A stretch of DNA of 64,000 nt from the NCBI RefSeq assembly GCF_000173655.1, contig NZ_ABZU01000009.1:1-64000 (forward strand), given 5' to 3'. The stretch comes from Corynebacterium amycolatum SK46. GTDB taxonomy: Bacteria; Actinomycetota; Actinomycetes; Mycobacteriales; Mycobacteriaceae. Under the pieces are notes generated by a model that worked only from the letters and a program-made list of their open reading frames with translations, was not told the DNA's origin and did no database searches. Shown here piece after piece: positions 10,483 through 19,082 of the stretch. The translations under genes were made by a program, and so were the position numbers. Within the stretch, counting starts at the first letter, position 1, and each line of letters opens with the position of its first letter.

Positions 10483-11541
10483 GTGACTGTTAAGCCAGAA
10501 GGACGTAAGTTACTGCGCGTCGAGGCACGAAATGCCCAGACCCCTATTGAGAACAAGCCCCGGTGGATTCGCAACCAAGTCCGTCCGGGCCCCAGCTACA
10601 AAGACATGAAAAACCGTGTCTCGGGCGCCTCCCTGCACACAGTTTGTCAGGAGGCTGGCTGCCCAAACATTCACGAGTGCTGGGAAGACCGCGAGGCCAC
10701 CTTCCTTATCGGCGGCGATAAATGCACCCGCCGCTGCGACTTCTGCCAAATTAACTCGGCCAAGCCCGACCCATTAGATAAGGATGAGCCGCGTCGAGTT
10801 GCGGAATCCGTCCGCGAGATGGGTCTTCGTTACGCCACTATCACCGGTGTCGCCCGCGACGATCTGCCCGACGGCGCATCCTGGCTCTACGCCGAAACCT
10901 GCCGCCAGATCCACGAACTCAACCCGAATACCGGTGTCGAGCTCCTTGTCGACGACTTCCGTGGCGACGAATCCGCCGCACAGCAGGTTTTCGACGCCAA
11001 GCCTGAGGTCTTCGCTCACAATCTGGAGACGGTGCCGCGCATCTTTAAGCGCATCCGTCCAGCATTCCGCTACGAGCGCTCCTTGGAGCTCATTACTCGT
11101 GCTCGCGAAGCTGGACTAGTTACCAAGTCCAACCTCATCCTGGGCATGGGCGAATCCTACGACGAAATCATCTCCGCTATGGAAGATTTGCACGGAGCCG
11201 GCTGCGACATCCTGACAATTACGCAGTACCTCCGCCCCACCCCGCTGCACCACCCAATTGAACGTTGGGTCAAGCCGGAAGAGTTCGTCAAGCTATCCAA
11301 GGCCGCTGAAGAGATGGGCTTTGCCGGCGTCATGTCCGGCCCGCTAGTCCGCTCTTCCTACCGCGCTGGACGGCTCTACGCCCGCGCACTGGCGCACCGC
11401 GGTCAGGAACTGCCTGCGCATCTGTCCGCGCTTGCCGACGACAGCGACAACAACCTCGCGCTTCAGGAAGCCTCGACTCTGCTCGACCGCTATGGTGCAT
11501 CAGAGGATACGCCAGTCACTTCGGCTATTCCGGCTTCCTAG
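10483..11541 (+). CDS. lipA: lipoyl synthase (radical SAM)
   Basis: LipA inserts two sulfurs into protein-bound octanoyl groups. The 352-residue protein shows both iron-sulfur motifs: the auxiliary cluster [12 protein letters not shown] and the radical-SAM cluster CTRRCDFC, plus the C-terminal RSSYRAG segment. The start is GTG 10483 just after the lipB stop; the ATG at 10475 is closed by a stop within three codons. It forms an operon with lipB. The C-terminus after residue 325 is a variable extension. Confidence 0.96.
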   Translation: MTVKPEGRKLLRVEARNAQTPIENKPRWIRNQVRPGPSYKDMKNRVSGASLHTVCQEAGCPNIHECWEDREATFLIGGDKCTRRCDFCQINSAKPDPLDKDEPRRVAESVREMGLRYATITGVARDDLPDGASWLYAETCRQIHELNPNTGVELLVDDFRGDESAAQQVFDAKPEVFAHNLETVPRIFKRIRPAFRYERSLELITRAREAGLVTKSNLILGMGESYDEIISAMEDLHGAGCDILTITQYLRPTPLHHPIERWVKPEEFVKLSKAAEEMGFAGVMSGPLVRSSYRAGRLYARALAHRGQELPAHLSALADDSDNNLALQEASTLLDRYGASEDTPVTSAIPAS

Positions 11542-11555
11542 AGGCTGACGGCCGC

Positions 11556-11582
11556 AGCGCCGTCGTAAAGCGAAACGGCGCT
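11556..11582 (+). terminator. hairpin after lipA lacking a T run
   Basis: AGCGCCGT (11556-11563) pairs with ACGGCGCT (11575-11582) across an 11-base loop. There is no T tract, so it may be a transcript-stabilising or weak termination hairpin. Its loop overlaps the CGTCGTAAAGCG word that recurs elsewhere in the window. Confidence 0.4.
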
Positions 11583-11634
11583 ACGGCGCGGTCTATTGCC
11601 TAAAACTACATCGCATGCCCTAAAGTTGGTGATT

Positions 11635-12414
11635 ATGGCGACCAATGATGCGAAAGAAATGAAGAAGGCGAACCGCGCCGCCAAGCGCGCTCAGCGTAAG
11701 CAGACTCGTAGCCAGATGTGGCAGGCGTTTAAGCTGCAGCGCTCGCGGGACAACAAGCTCGTGCCCTACATGGCGCTGGGCTTCTTCGGTCCGATTATCC
11801 TGCTGTTACTGCTTGGTCTGCTGATTGGTGGAGTCTGGCCCTGGGTTCTGACGATCATTGGTATTTCGATCGGCTTTATGGTCGCGATGTACATCTTCTC
11901 CAAGCGTCTTGAGGCTTCCTTCTACACAGAGGCAGAAGGCCAGGCCGGTGCCGCAGCGTGGACGCTGGACAATATGCGTCAGGGCGTTGGCTATGTCTGG
12001 CACGTCAAGACCGGTGTTGTCGCTAATCAGCACATGGATGCTGTTCACCGTGTTATTGGTAACGCCGGTGTTGTACTGGTCGGTGAAGGTGACCCGAACC
12101 GCGTCAAGCAGATGATTGCTCGTGAGAAGAAGTCGCTCGCACGCATTGCGGGCGAAGCTCCGATTTACGACATGATTGCTGGCAGCGACGAGGGCCAGGT
12201 CCCGCCAAAGAAGCTGCAGCGCGAACTCATGCGTCTGCCGCGCAACCTAAATAAAGATCAGGCCAATGCTCTGAATGAGCGCATCCAGTCGATGGACCGT
12301 ATTCGCGATGCGCGCGCGAACATGCCCAAGGGGCCGATGCCGAAGGGCGCTAACCCACAGGCCGGCATGAACCGTCGTGCACGCCGTGCCGCCAATCGCG
12401 GCAAGAAGCACTAG
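11635..12414 (+). CDS. DUF4191 membrane protein
   Basis: The 259-residue protein has a very basic N-terminus (KKANRAAKRAQRKQTR), two adjacent transmembrane helices at about residues 40-85 (ALGFFGPIILLLLLGLLIGG and WVLTIIGISIGFMVAMYIF), a cytoplasmic domain and a basic Arg/Lys tail. This matches the actinobacterial DUF4191 family that commonly follows lipA; its function is unknown. ATG 11635 is chosen because TAAAGT ends eight bases before it, the leaderless arrangement seen at many genes here; an upstream in-frame TTG at 11596 is less likely. A strong bidirectional terminator follows. Confidence 0.85.
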   Translation: MATNDAKEMKKANRAAKRAQRKQTRSQMWQAFKLQRSRDNKLVPYMALGFFGPIILLLLLGLLIGGVWPWVLTIIGISIGFMVAMYIFSKRLEASFYTEAEGQAGAAAWTLDNMRQGVGYVWHVKTGVVANQHMDAVHRVIGNAGVVLVGEGDPNRVKQMIAREKKSLARIAGEAPIYDMIAGSDEGQVPPKKLQRELMRLPRNLNKDQANALNERIQSMDRIRDARANMPKGPMPKGANPQAGMNRRARRAANRGKKH

Positions 12415-12479
12415 AGGTTTTAGCTAGGATGAACCAGGTCGGTTGCTCGGGCAACCCGCCGAGGGGCAATCTAGGTTGA

Positions 12480-12517
12480 AGCACAAAAAAGGGGCTTTCG
12501 GGCCCCTTTTTTGTGCT
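12480..12517. terminator. bidirectional Rho-independent terminator
   Basis: AGCACAAAAAAGGGGC (12480-12495) is the exact reverse complement of 12502-12517, with a six-base loop and T/A runs within the stem ends, giving termination signals on either strand. Confidence 0.93.
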
Positions 12518-12669
12518 CTAAAGCTCTGCAACGAAGTCCAAACCATGCCTTCAAACACAGCTACTGATGTCTTGTTGAAGTGTTTGCTCCCACTTATCAC
12601 GACGTCAGCAAAGGTTATATCCTTGCTGGAAAACAATGCTTAATGAAGATTACTGCTAGTTGTGTCACC

Positions 12670-14298
12670 ATGGGATATGTGCAACTCTTGGCTGAAAATG
12701 AACTCTTAGCGCTTCTAGTGATTTTGTTTCTTGGCCTGGCAATTGGCCAGATCAAGATCTTCGGCTTCAAGCTTGGCGTGGCTGCCGTCCTCTTCGTCGG
12801 CCTTATCCTCGCAACTATAGAGCCGGAAATTCAAATCTCCCCGTTGATTTACATCGTGGGCCTTGCATTATTCGTCTACACCATCGGGTTGGAGGCGGGC
12901 CCCGAGTTCTTCAGCTCGTTACGCTCGCGCGGTATCAAGCACAACCTGTTCGGCATTGGTGTGCTCGCAGTTGTCACTATCGAGTCTTTCTTGCTAATCA
13001 AGTTTTTGCCTATCGACCCGGTGGAGGGCGCAGGCGCCTTCACAGGCGCCCTGACCAACACCCCGGCTATGGCAGCAATCGTCGATGCTCTTCCTAGCCT
13101 CATTTCGGATAAGGGCGAGCTGGCCGCTGCCCACGATATGCCGGTGATTGGATACTCCCTGGCCTACCCAATCGGTGTGCTGGCAGTGATTGCCTCTATC
13201 GGTATTATGTCGAAGGTCTTCCGCGTCGATCACGATCAGGAAGCTATTGACGCAGGTGTCGCCGCGCTTCCGCTGCATACTCGGGACATCAAGGTCCTCA
13301 AGGAGGATTTGCCTTCCATCACCGATCTTCCGTCGAAGTTCGGTTTGGACATCACGGTTTCACGCATCGAGTACAAGGGCCACCTCTACATTCCATCTCC
13401 GGGTGACACTGTCTCCGTCGGCGATATTGTTTCCGTCGTCGGTACAGAGGAAGAAATTGCTCGTGCCTCCGAGTACATTGGCGAGCTTATGCCAGGTGAT
13501 CCGACACACGACGGCCGCCTGGACTTCCGCCGCATCTTCGTCTCTGCATCTGACGTGGTTGGCGTACCCATTGCGGAGCTTCAGACTCGCATGGACGGCA
13601 TGATCATTACGCGTATTCGCCGCGGCGACCACGACATCGTCGCGGAACCAAACATGCGCCTTGAGCTTGGCGACCGCGTCCGTGTGGTTGCAACGCCCGA
13701 GAAAATCAAGGACGCAACAAAGTTCTTCGGCGACTCCTACAAGAAGCTTTCCGACGTCAACCTCTTGCCACTCACCCTTGGGCTTACGCTGGGTGTCTTG
13801 GTGGGTCTCATCAAGATTCCGCTTCCGGGCGGCAGCTCGCTCGCCCTGGGATCTGCTGGTGGTCCACTGGTTGTGGCGCTGATTCTGGGTGCTGTCGGCC
13901 GCACTGGCCCGTTGGTCTGGCCTATCCCCTACTCGGCTAACCTGGCGTTCCGCACGATGGGGCTAGCGCTGTTCCTGGCTGGTATCGGCACCACTGCCGG
14001 TAAGGGATTCCAGGCTGCGTTGTCTGACCCGGCATCACTGACAGTTCTGGGCCTTGCCGCCATCATCGCGTTCAGCTCCGCGCTGTTGACCCTCATTGTC
14101 GGTCACCGAGTGCTGAAGATTCCGTTCGGCCAGACGGCGGGTATTCTCTCGGGTCTACAGACTCACCCGGCAGTGCTCTCATACGTCAACGACCAGGCCA
14201 AGAACGAGTTGCCGGCAATGGGGTACACAACGGTGTATCCAATGGCCATGATCATGAAGATCATTCTCGCCCAAGTTCTGGTCGTGTTGGTGCTATAG
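12670..14298 (+). CDS. AspT/YidE-type transporter with TrkA-C domains
   Basis: The roughly 542-residue membrane protein has about five N-terminal helices (residues 5-180), two cytosolic TrkA-C-like regulatory domains (about residues 205-290 and 295-365, each with a hydrophobic core and EELGDRVRV-type strands), and five or more C-terminal helices. This is the architecture of aspartate:alanine exchanger (AAEx) family transporters. The substrate cannot be assigned from sequence; candidates include amino or organic acids. The start ATG 12670 fits homologues that begin a few residues before ENELLALLVI; ATG 12643 is an in-frame alternative with TATATC upstream. It is convergent with the RDD gene. 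Confidence 0.8.
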   Translation: MGYVQLLAENELLALLVILFLGLAIGQIKIFGFKLGVAAVLFVGLILATIEPEIQISPLIYIVGLALFVYTIGLEAGPEFFSSLRSRGIKHNLFGIGVLAVVTIESFLLIKFLPIDPVEGAGAFTGALTNTPAMAAIVDALPSLISDKGELAAAHDMPVIGYSLAYPIGVLAVIASIGIMSKVFRVDHDQEAIDAGVAALPLHTRDIKVLKEDLPSITDLPSKFGLDITVSRIEYKGHLYIPSPGDTVSVGDIVSVVGTEEEIARASEYIGELMPGDPTHDGRLDFRRIFVSASDVVGVPIAELQTRMDGMIITRIRRGDHDIVAEPNMRLELGDRVRVVATPEKIKDATKFFGDSYKKLSDVNLLPLTLGLTLGVLVGLIKIPLPGGSSLALGSAGGPLVVALILGAVGRTGPLVWPIPYSANLAFRTMGLALFLAGIGTTAGKGFQAALSDPASLTVLGLAAIIAFSSALLTLIVGHRVLKIPFGQTAGILSGLQTHPAVLSYVNDQAKNELPAMGYTTVYPMAMIMKIILAQVLVVLVL

Positions 14299-14350
14299 CA
14301 CTCGCTCGTCGCAGCGCTCCCGGTTACTGAAGCGCTAGCCGAAACTGCGG

Positions 14351-14869
14351 CTAACCCAAAATGACGGCTGTGCCAGTGGCACGGTCGTGCATGCCGCGCA
14401 TATCCGAGTCGGTGATTGCTGGCGGCAGCAGGAAAAGAGTAAGCAAGCTGCGGAAGAAGGCACGAACAAAGCCAACTCGCTCGCCGGGCTTGTCCACGCG
14501 AGCGACGCCCATCTTCATCATCCACTGGCCCGGAGTGCGGGCGAACAGCCAAACCGACACCGTGCCAATAATGAGGAAGACAACTGGCGTATAGGTTGCA
14601 AGGAATGACTGCCAAGCGATAAACGAATCCCCGAACTGTTCAATCTGCTCCTCGCTCGAGCCGAAGAACATCGAAAAAGCGCCGGCAATCATCAAGGAAA
14701 TGATCCAGTCAATGAGAATGCCGCCGACGCGACGCATCAGCGTCGCTTGCGAGCCTGGGCCATCGGGGGCGAGACCCAACGCCTGGCCGGGATAGTCCGA
14801 GAGCTTGTCCGGATTATCGAACTCTCCCGGAATCTGAGGGCCATCTAGCCAACTGTGCTTTTCTTCCAT
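14351..14869 (-). CDS. RDD-domain membrane protein
   Basis: The 172-residue protein has an N-terminal hydrophilic part with the WLDGPQIPG motif and then an RDD domain: LMRRVGGILIDWIISLMI (helix 1 with the Arg and Asp that name the family), a second helix near YTPVVFLIIGTVSVWLF and QWMMKMGVARVDKPG. Homologues sit between lipA and glnA1 in mycobacteria (Rv2219-like). Function is unknown. ATG 14869 has TAGACT eight bases upstream on the minus strand and no ribosome site, so the mRNA is probably leaderless. Confidence 0.88.
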   Translation of the reverse strand: MEEKHSWLDGPQIPGEFDNPDKLSDYPGQALGLAPDGPGSQATLMRRVGGILIDWIISLMIAGAFSMFFGSSEEQIEQFGDSFIAWQSFLATYTPVVFLIIGTVSVWLFARTPGQWMMKMGVARVDKPGERVGFVRAFFRSLLTLFLLPPAITDSDMRGMHDRATGTAVILG

Positions 14870-14877
14870 GGGGTCAT

Positions 14878-14883
14878 AGTCTA
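14878..14883 (-). promoter_or_regulatory. -10 element of leaderless RDD gene
   Basis: TAGACT on the minus strand ends eight bases before ATG 14869, placing the transcription start at or next to the start codon. Confidence 0.55.
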
Positions 14884-15082
14884 ATGCAGCAACCCGGCTA
14901 TCAAATCACGGGCTGGGACAGCCACACAGCGCGTGCGGGGGTAATTCGGGGGCGATGTTGCGTCGCCTTTTCCATTTTCTTATCAGCATGGGAGCGAAAG
15001 GCTCGTCGTAAAGCGTGTGTGACGCGAATGCGCAGGGTATTGCCTTGTTTCCACAAACAGATAACTTGCTCCCTATTTGCGT

Positions 15083-15097
15083 AATACGTTCCGTATT
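15083..15097. promoter_or_regulatory. inverted repeat upstream of glnA1
   Basis: AATACG-TTC-CGTATT is a perfect 6-bp palindrome about 180 bp before the glnA1 start. A classical AmtR site (CTAT-N6-ATAG) was looked for and not seen. It may be an operator for another regulator. Confidence 0.35.
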
Positions 15098-15273
15098 GGT
15101 GAATTTATCACGCGCCATGACAGGAATTCGTGGTTCTAATTCCAGAATGATTGCGCAGTTCGTTAAGCTTGAGAGCGTCAACCGGCCAGTCCTTGACAGC
15201 GTGGCAGGCGTACGAAGAGTCGTACAAAAGTCCCCTGCCACGTACGAAACAAGGCCAACTAAGGAGACCGCAC

Positions 15274-16710
15274 ATGTCCTTCAATACTCCCGAGGAAGTA
15301 GTCGCGTATATCGAGGAAGAGGGCGTCGAATTCGTTGACGTCCGATTCACGGATGTTCCCGGCACCGAGCAGCACTTCACCATCCCGGCATCCGCATTCG
15401 ACGAGGACGCGATGACCGAGGGTTTGGCGTTCGACGGCTCTTCGGTTCGTGGCTTCACTTCCATCGACGAGTCCGACATGGCGCTGCTGCCTGACCTGAG
15501 CACCGCGCGCATTGACCCGTTCCGCAAGGCAAAGACCCTGAACGTTAAGTTCTTTGTCCACGATCCATTTACCCTCGAGCCATTCTCCCGCGACCCACGA
15601 AACGTCGCCAAGAAGGCAGAGGAATACCTAATTTCCACCGGTATCGCCGACACCTGCTTCTTCGGCGCTGAGGCAGAGTTCTACATTTTTGACAACGTCA
15701 AGTTCGAAACCGACACCAACCGCGGCTTCTACGAAGTTGACTCCGTTGAAGGTTGGTGGAACCGCGGCAAGGACGAGAACCCGGACGGTTCTGCAAACCT
15801 TGGATACAAGACCCGCCTGAAGGGCGGCTACTTCCCAGTCGCTCCATATGATCACTACCAGGATCTGCGCGATAAGATGTGCCTCCAGCTGGCCAATGCC
15901 GGCTTCGAGCTGGAGCGTGCCCACCACGAGGTCGGCACCGGTGGCCAGCAGGAAATCAACTACAAGTTCAACACGATGCTGCACGCCGCAGACGACCTGC
16001 AGTCCTTCAAGTACATCATCAAGAACACCGCCTGGGAAGAGGGCAAGTCGGTCACCTTCATGCCGAAACCACTGTCTGGCGATAACGGCTCGGGCATGCA
16101 CGCCCACCAGTCGCTATGGAAAGACGGCAAGCCCCTGTTCCACGATGAGGCCGGTTACGCAGGTCTGTCGGACATCGCTCGCTGGTACATCGGCGGCATC
16201 CTGCACCATGCCGGTGCGGTACTGGCCTTCACCAACCCGACCCTGAACTCCTACCACCGCCTGGTCAAGGGCTTCGAGGCTCCGATTAACCTGGTCTACT
16301 CGCAGCGCAATCGCTCTGCCGCTGTTCGTATTCCAATCACCGGCTCCAACCCGAAGGCAAAGCGCATCGAGTTCCGCGCCCCGGACCCGTCGGGCAACCC
16401 GTATCTTGGCTTCGCTGCCATGATGATGGCCGGACTGGACGGCGTGAAGAACCGCATCGAGCCGCACGCTCCGGTCGACAAGGACCTCTACGAGCTCCCG
16501 CCAGAGGAAGCCGCCGACATCCCACAGGCTCCAACCTCTCTCGAGGCCGCGCTCGAGGCTCTGCGCAACGACCACGAGTTCCTGCTCGAGGGCGATGTCT
16601 TCACCGAGGACCTCATCCAGACCTACATCGACTACAAGTACGAAAACGAGATCGAGCCGGTTCGCCTGCGCCCGACTCCGCAGGAATTCGAAATGTACTA
16701 CGACTGCTAA
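15274..16710 (+). CDS. glnA: glutamine synthetase type I, adenylylatable
   Basis: This dodecameric cytosolic enzyme makes glutamine from glutamate, ammonia and ATP. The 478-residue product shows the family blocks [28 protein letters not shown], the ATP-binding segment [13 protein letters not shown], and [15 protein letters not shown]. The segment [16 protein letters not shown] carries the tyrosine that GlnE adenylylates, so activity should be nitrogen-controlled. The modifying enzyme gene glnE is at 36.7-39.8 kb. ATG 15274 has AAGGAG eight bases before it; an upstream in-frame codon at 15151 is non-homologous. A strong terminator follows. Confidence 0.97.
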   Translation: MSFNTPEEVVAYIEEEGVEFVDVRFTDVPGTEQHFTIPASAFDEDAMTEGLAFDGSSVRGFTSIDESDMALLPDLSTARIDPFRKAKTLNVKFFVHDPFTLEPFSRDPRNVAKKAEEYLISTGIADTCFFGAEAEFYIFDNVKFETDTNRGFYEVDSVEGWWNRGKDENPDGSANLGYKTRLKGGYFPVAPYDHYQDLRDKMCLQLANAGFELERAHHEVGTGGQQEINYKFNTMLHAADDLQSFKYIIKNTAWEEGKSVTFMPKPLSGDNGSGMHAHQSLWKDGKPLFHDEAGYAGLSDIARWYIGGILHHAGAVLAFTNPTLNSYHRLVKGFEAPINLVYSQRNRSAAVRIPITGSNPKAKRIEFRAPDPSGNPYLGFAAMMMAGLDGVKNRIEPHAPVDKDLYELPPEEAADIPQAPTSLEAALEALRNDHEFLLEGDVFTEDLIQTYIDYKYENEIEPVRLRPTPQEFEMYYDC

Positions 16711-16784
16711 AGTTTTCGCTTCACGACGGCCACAGCGAGCAGCACCCAATGCTTCTCATGGCCGCCCAACGGGCTTGTTAGATG

Positions 16785-16820
16785 CCGCCTGACCACAGTT
16801 AATGTGGCCAGGCGGTTTTT
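16785..16820 (+). terminator. Rho-independent terminator of glnA1
   Basis: Arms 16785-16797 (CCGCCTGACCACA) and 16803-16815 (TGTGGCCAGGCGG) pair with one mismatch and are followed by TTTTT. Confidence 0.9.
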
Positions 16821-16983
16821 CATTGCGGCCATGCTGACTGCGGGTGCCTGGGCCCGCATATGCGCGCGTATGTGAGCACGAATTTGTGCGCGGTTCCGGG
16901 CCACTTCCCTGAACAGAGCCATACACCACCACAAAAGGGCCGAACCTCCTGCACGAGTAGAGTCGCGCTCTCTCCTCCCCAGT

Positions 16984-17179
16984 CTTATCGATGCAATATT
17001 CACTTGTCGATGCGCTATAGCGTGGCCATAAGTGAACAGCGCATCGACAAGTGACAGGGTGAGGAGAATACCGCGCGCATAAGAGCCGGAAAGCCGTCGA
17101 TAAGTGACGAAAAATCGTCGACAAGTGAAGGAAAATCATCGATAAGTGCCAGAAAATTGGCCATAAGTGCGAGAGGGGG
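16984..17179. repeat. iteron-like 21-bp repeat array with flanking inverted repeat
   Basis: Core words RTCGAYAAGTG start at 17096, 17117 and 17138, with related words at 17075 (GCGCATAAGAG) and 17159 (GGCCATAAGTG), all exactly 21 bp apart and separated by GAAAATC-rich spacers. Upstream, CACTTGTCGATGCGCT (17001-17016) is a perfect 16-bp inverted copy of 17038-17053, with GGCCATAAGTG inside the loop, and another inverted half-copy lies at 16984-16994. Read on the minus strand the unit gives a seven-residue pattern of the form FPSLVDD. Confidence 0.85.
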
Positions 17180-17338
17180 CGCTAGGGACAACGCGAGGGA
17201 CGGATGCGAGTGACGGATGCGGGGGCGCGGGGCTACCAAGGATGGATGGGGCATGCCGCGAAGGTAGGATGCCAGGCAATCACGCCCGTTGGAATTTTTT
17301 AAGCACAGCAGCCGCATACGGTGGCCGATGAACATTAA

Positions 17339-17455
17339 GAAGGTTTAGGCTCCCAGGCTTCCACTCAGAAGGCTGTCGATTGGCTTAAGAACGAGTTCCC
17401 TCAGCTTGAAGAGGTCCGTATAACTGAGACATGCTGTTATAGTCGGCACAATTAG
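17339..17455 (+). pseudogene. possible decayed coding remnant
   Basis: A 38-codon open stretch without a start codon reads KAVDWLKNEFPQLEEVRI in its middle, which looks like natural protein sequence, bounded by stops at 17336 and 17453. The family is not recognised. It may be a fragment of a gene lost here. Confidence 0.25.
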
Positions 17456-17492
17456 TAGAGCTAGCACCACTGCGAACTAAACGGATCAGGGC

Positions 17493-17498
17493 TACCCT
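17493..17498 (+). promoter_or_regulatory. -10 element of leaderless pspC gene
   Basis: TACCCT ends eight bases before ATG 17507; no ribosome-binding site is present. Confidence 0.5.
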
Positions 17499-17506
17499 CG
17501 ATAAGT

Positions 17507-17701
17507 ATGAACAACAAGTCACTGACCCGTTCCACCAATAACAAAATGGTCGCCGGCGTGCTCGGTGGGTTCGCTGAGTATTTCGACTGGGATGCGACTT
17601 TGCTGCGCGTTATTTTTGTCGCGTCTTTCCTGATGCCTGGTCCGCAGTTTCTTCTCTACCTGGCAGCATGGATTATCATGCCAAAGGAAACTTACGTATA
17701 A
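17507..17701 (+). CDS. small PspC-domain membrane protein
   Basis: The 64-residue protein is essentially one PspC domain: a basic N-terminus (SLTRSTNNKMVAGVLGGFAEYFDWD) and one or two hydrophobic helices (LLRVIFVASFLMPGPQFLLYLAAWIIMP). PspC proteins are inner-membrane stress sensors in other bacteria; the role of such single-domain forms in corynebacteria is unknown. A second PspC gene follows 51 bp downstream, so they likely form a pair. The message is probably leaderless. Confidence 0.85.
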   Translation: MNNKSLTRSTNNKMVAGVLGGFAEYFDWDATLLRVIFVASFLMPGPQFLLYLAAWIIMPKETYV

Positions 17702-17752
17702 GCGCGTTCTACTGAAAAATACTTAAAAGCCATACCTTGGAGAATTTATCTA

Positions 17753-18043
17753 ATGAGCGACGTCGCTCCCGAAAAATCCACCAAGAAAATTTACCGCTCG
17801 CGCCATGATCGCCTCCTCGGCGGCGTCCTCGCAGGAATCGCGGAAAGCCAAGGCTGGGATATCACATTCACACGAATGGTCTACATCATCCTTCCCTGCG
17901 TTGGATCGATGCTCGGCTGGAAAATTGGCGCTGGATTCCTCGCTCTTTACCTCTTGGCCTGGTTCGTCCTGCCAGATGGCGAGTACACGCTTGACGACGA
18001 TGCCCGCGGCTCCAACCCCGCAGGGAAAGAAAATAAGCAATAA
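17753..18043 (+). CDS. PspC-domain membrane protein
   Basis: The 96-residue protein has the PspC pattern (YRSRHDRLLGGVLAGIAESQGWD) and a hydrophobic pair of segments (FTRMVYIILPCVGSMLGW; AGFLALYLLAWFVLPDGEY), with a hydrophilic tail. It starts at ATG 17753 with TTGGAGA upstream, unlike the leaderless pspC before it. It probably functions with that neighbour in membrane-stress response; this is inference from family membership. Confidence 0.85.
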   Translation: MSDVAPEKSTKKIYRSRHDRLLGGVLAGIAESQGWDITFTRMVYIILPCVGSMLGWKIGAGFLALYLLAWFVLPDGEYTLDDDARGSNPAGKENKQ

Positions 18044-18352
18044 ACGTCAAGCTTAATAAGATTGATACCTTTCCGTTACTCGCAACGCCCTCACCAGCGC
18101 TATTCCAATTTCGCAATCACGCAAATTTGGTAACAAATAGTGCATAAAGTGCACAGATTCACGCCTCTTGACTTGCGCAAGCCTCAGAATTACCTAGTGT
18201 TCCTGCTGTACGGCTTTGAAGCCACGACCTCTTCCAATGCCTGATATTCAAAAGAATTGTCAATTTCTCTTTGAATTTAATTCGGGCAAATAGTGGAAGA
18301 TACCAATAATTGAATAGGTAACTTAGTTAGCTCTAAAGAAAGTGATTTTGAA
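18044..18352 (+). other. 309-bp intergenic region with promoter for the lipoprotein gene
   Basis: No gene is seen. A promoter candidate is TTGACT (18168-18173), a 17-bp spacer and TACCTA (18191-18196). Just upstream is the inverted repeat GTGCA-N5-TGCAC (18140-18154). The resulting leader would be about 150 nt. Confidence 0.45.
18168..18196 (+). promoter_or_regulatory. sigma-70-type promoter for the lipoprotein gene
   Basis: TTGACT and TACCTA are separated by 17 bp, the optimal housekeeping spacing. Confidence 0.45.
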
Positions 18353-19000
18353 ATGCAGAACAAGAAGATGACCCGTATCGCTACCGCAATCGTTGGCTCC
18401 GCTACTCTTCTCGGCGGCCTGGCTGCATGTTCTTCCGATGATGCACAGGATGCTGCTAACAACGCCAAGGATCAGGCTGGCCAGGTAGCAACCGACGCCA
18501 CTGATAAGGCTGGCGACGCTAAGGACAAGGCCGGCGAGGCTGCTGATGGCGCTAAGGACAAGGCCGGCGAGGCTGCTGATGGCGCTAAGGACAAGGCTAA
18601 CGAGGCTATGAACGGTCTGGGTCTGGGCGACGCTGCTGGCGAGGATGTGGCAGAGGCTGACCTGCCTGAGTCCATCACCGAGGCAGCTTCTTCCTTCACC
18701 TCCCCGTACGGCACTGAGGCTGGCGAGTTCAAGTCCGCTAAGAAGGTCGGCGATGCAGTTGCCGCTGAATACGAGAACGTCACCTTCGTTGAGTCCCCGG
18801 AGACCAACGGTGCACAGCCGCTGATTGGTAAGATTCGCGAGACCTGGGTTGCCAACGGTGCACTGGAAAACGAGATTGGTCTGCCGACCGCTCCGGAGTC
18901 CGAGATTGAAAACGGCTGGGAGCAGCCGTTCACTAAGGACACCATGAAGTGGACCTCTGAGGACGGCCAGAACTACTCCGACTCCTACGAGAACAAGTAG
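18353..19000 (+). CDS. lipoprotein with 11-residue repeats and LGFP-like C-terminus
   Basis: The 215-residue product starts with a signal peptide ending in the lipobox LGGLAAC (Cys at about residue 26), so it should be lipid-anchored outside the membrane. Residues 35-90 are Ala/Lys/Asp/Glu repeats with an 11-residue period (AKDKAGEAADG, two perfect copies plus degenerate ones), as in amphipathic helical rods. The C-terminal 60 residues contain GALENEIGLPTAPESE...GWEQPF, resembling an LGFP repeat, a module found in corynebacterial cell-wall proteins. ATG 18353 follows GAAAGTGA. The role is probably envelope-associated. It is monocistronic with its own terminator. Confidence 0.85.
   Translation: MQNKKMTRIATAIVGSATLLGGLAACSSDDAQDAANNAKDQAGQVATDATDKAGDAKDKAGEAADGAKDKAGEAADGAKDKANEAMNGLGLGDAAGEDVAEADLPESITEAASSFTSPYGTEAGEFKSAKKVGDAVAAEYENVTFVESPETNGAQPLIGKIRETWVANGALENEIGLPTAPESEIENGWEQPFTKDTMKWTSEDGQNYSDSYENK
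18518..18616 (+). repeat. 33-bp in-frame tandem repeats inside the lipoprotein gene
   Basis: Copies at 18518-18550 and 18551-18583 are identical; a third at 18584-18616 is diverged. Each encodes 11 residues. Such arrays can change copy number by slippage. Confidence 0.85.
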
Positions 19001-19023
19001 TTCTACACGAACCGAAAGATTTT

Positions 19024-19054
19024 GAGCGTGCCGGGTGGCACGCTCTTTTTCTTT
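19024..19054 (+). terminator. Rho-independent terminator of the lipoprotein gene
   Basis: A perfect 9-bp stem GAGCGTGCC (19024-19032) with 19037-19045 and a GGGT loop is followed by TTTTTCTTTT. Confidence 0.93.
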
Positions 19055-19082
19055 TCCCTAGCTAGTCAAATTCCCTTGTCCC

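Larger units (their letters stand above)
16711..17506. other. 796-bp gene-poor region after glnA1
   Basis: It holds the glnA1 terminator, the 21-bp repeat array with a long inverted repeat (16984-17179), an open frame remnant at 17339-17455, and the pspC promoter. Open frames on the minus strand pass through the array, but none has a ribosome site or recognisable homology. Confidence 0.6.

Noticed and set aside
15060-15110. AmtR box upstream of glnA1
   Set aside because: Only a CTAT half was found near 15072; the partner ATAG at six-base spacing is missing.
17075-17179. CRISPR array
   Set aside because: The repeat core is only about 11 bp, spacers are near-identical GAAAATC-type sequences of 10 bp, and no cas genes are nearby.
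17015-17335. 106-codon minus-strand frame through the 21-bp array
   Set aside because: Its heptad pattern follows from the 21-bp DNA period. No ribosome site or promoter supports it as a gene, although a fossil coding origin is kept open as a finding.
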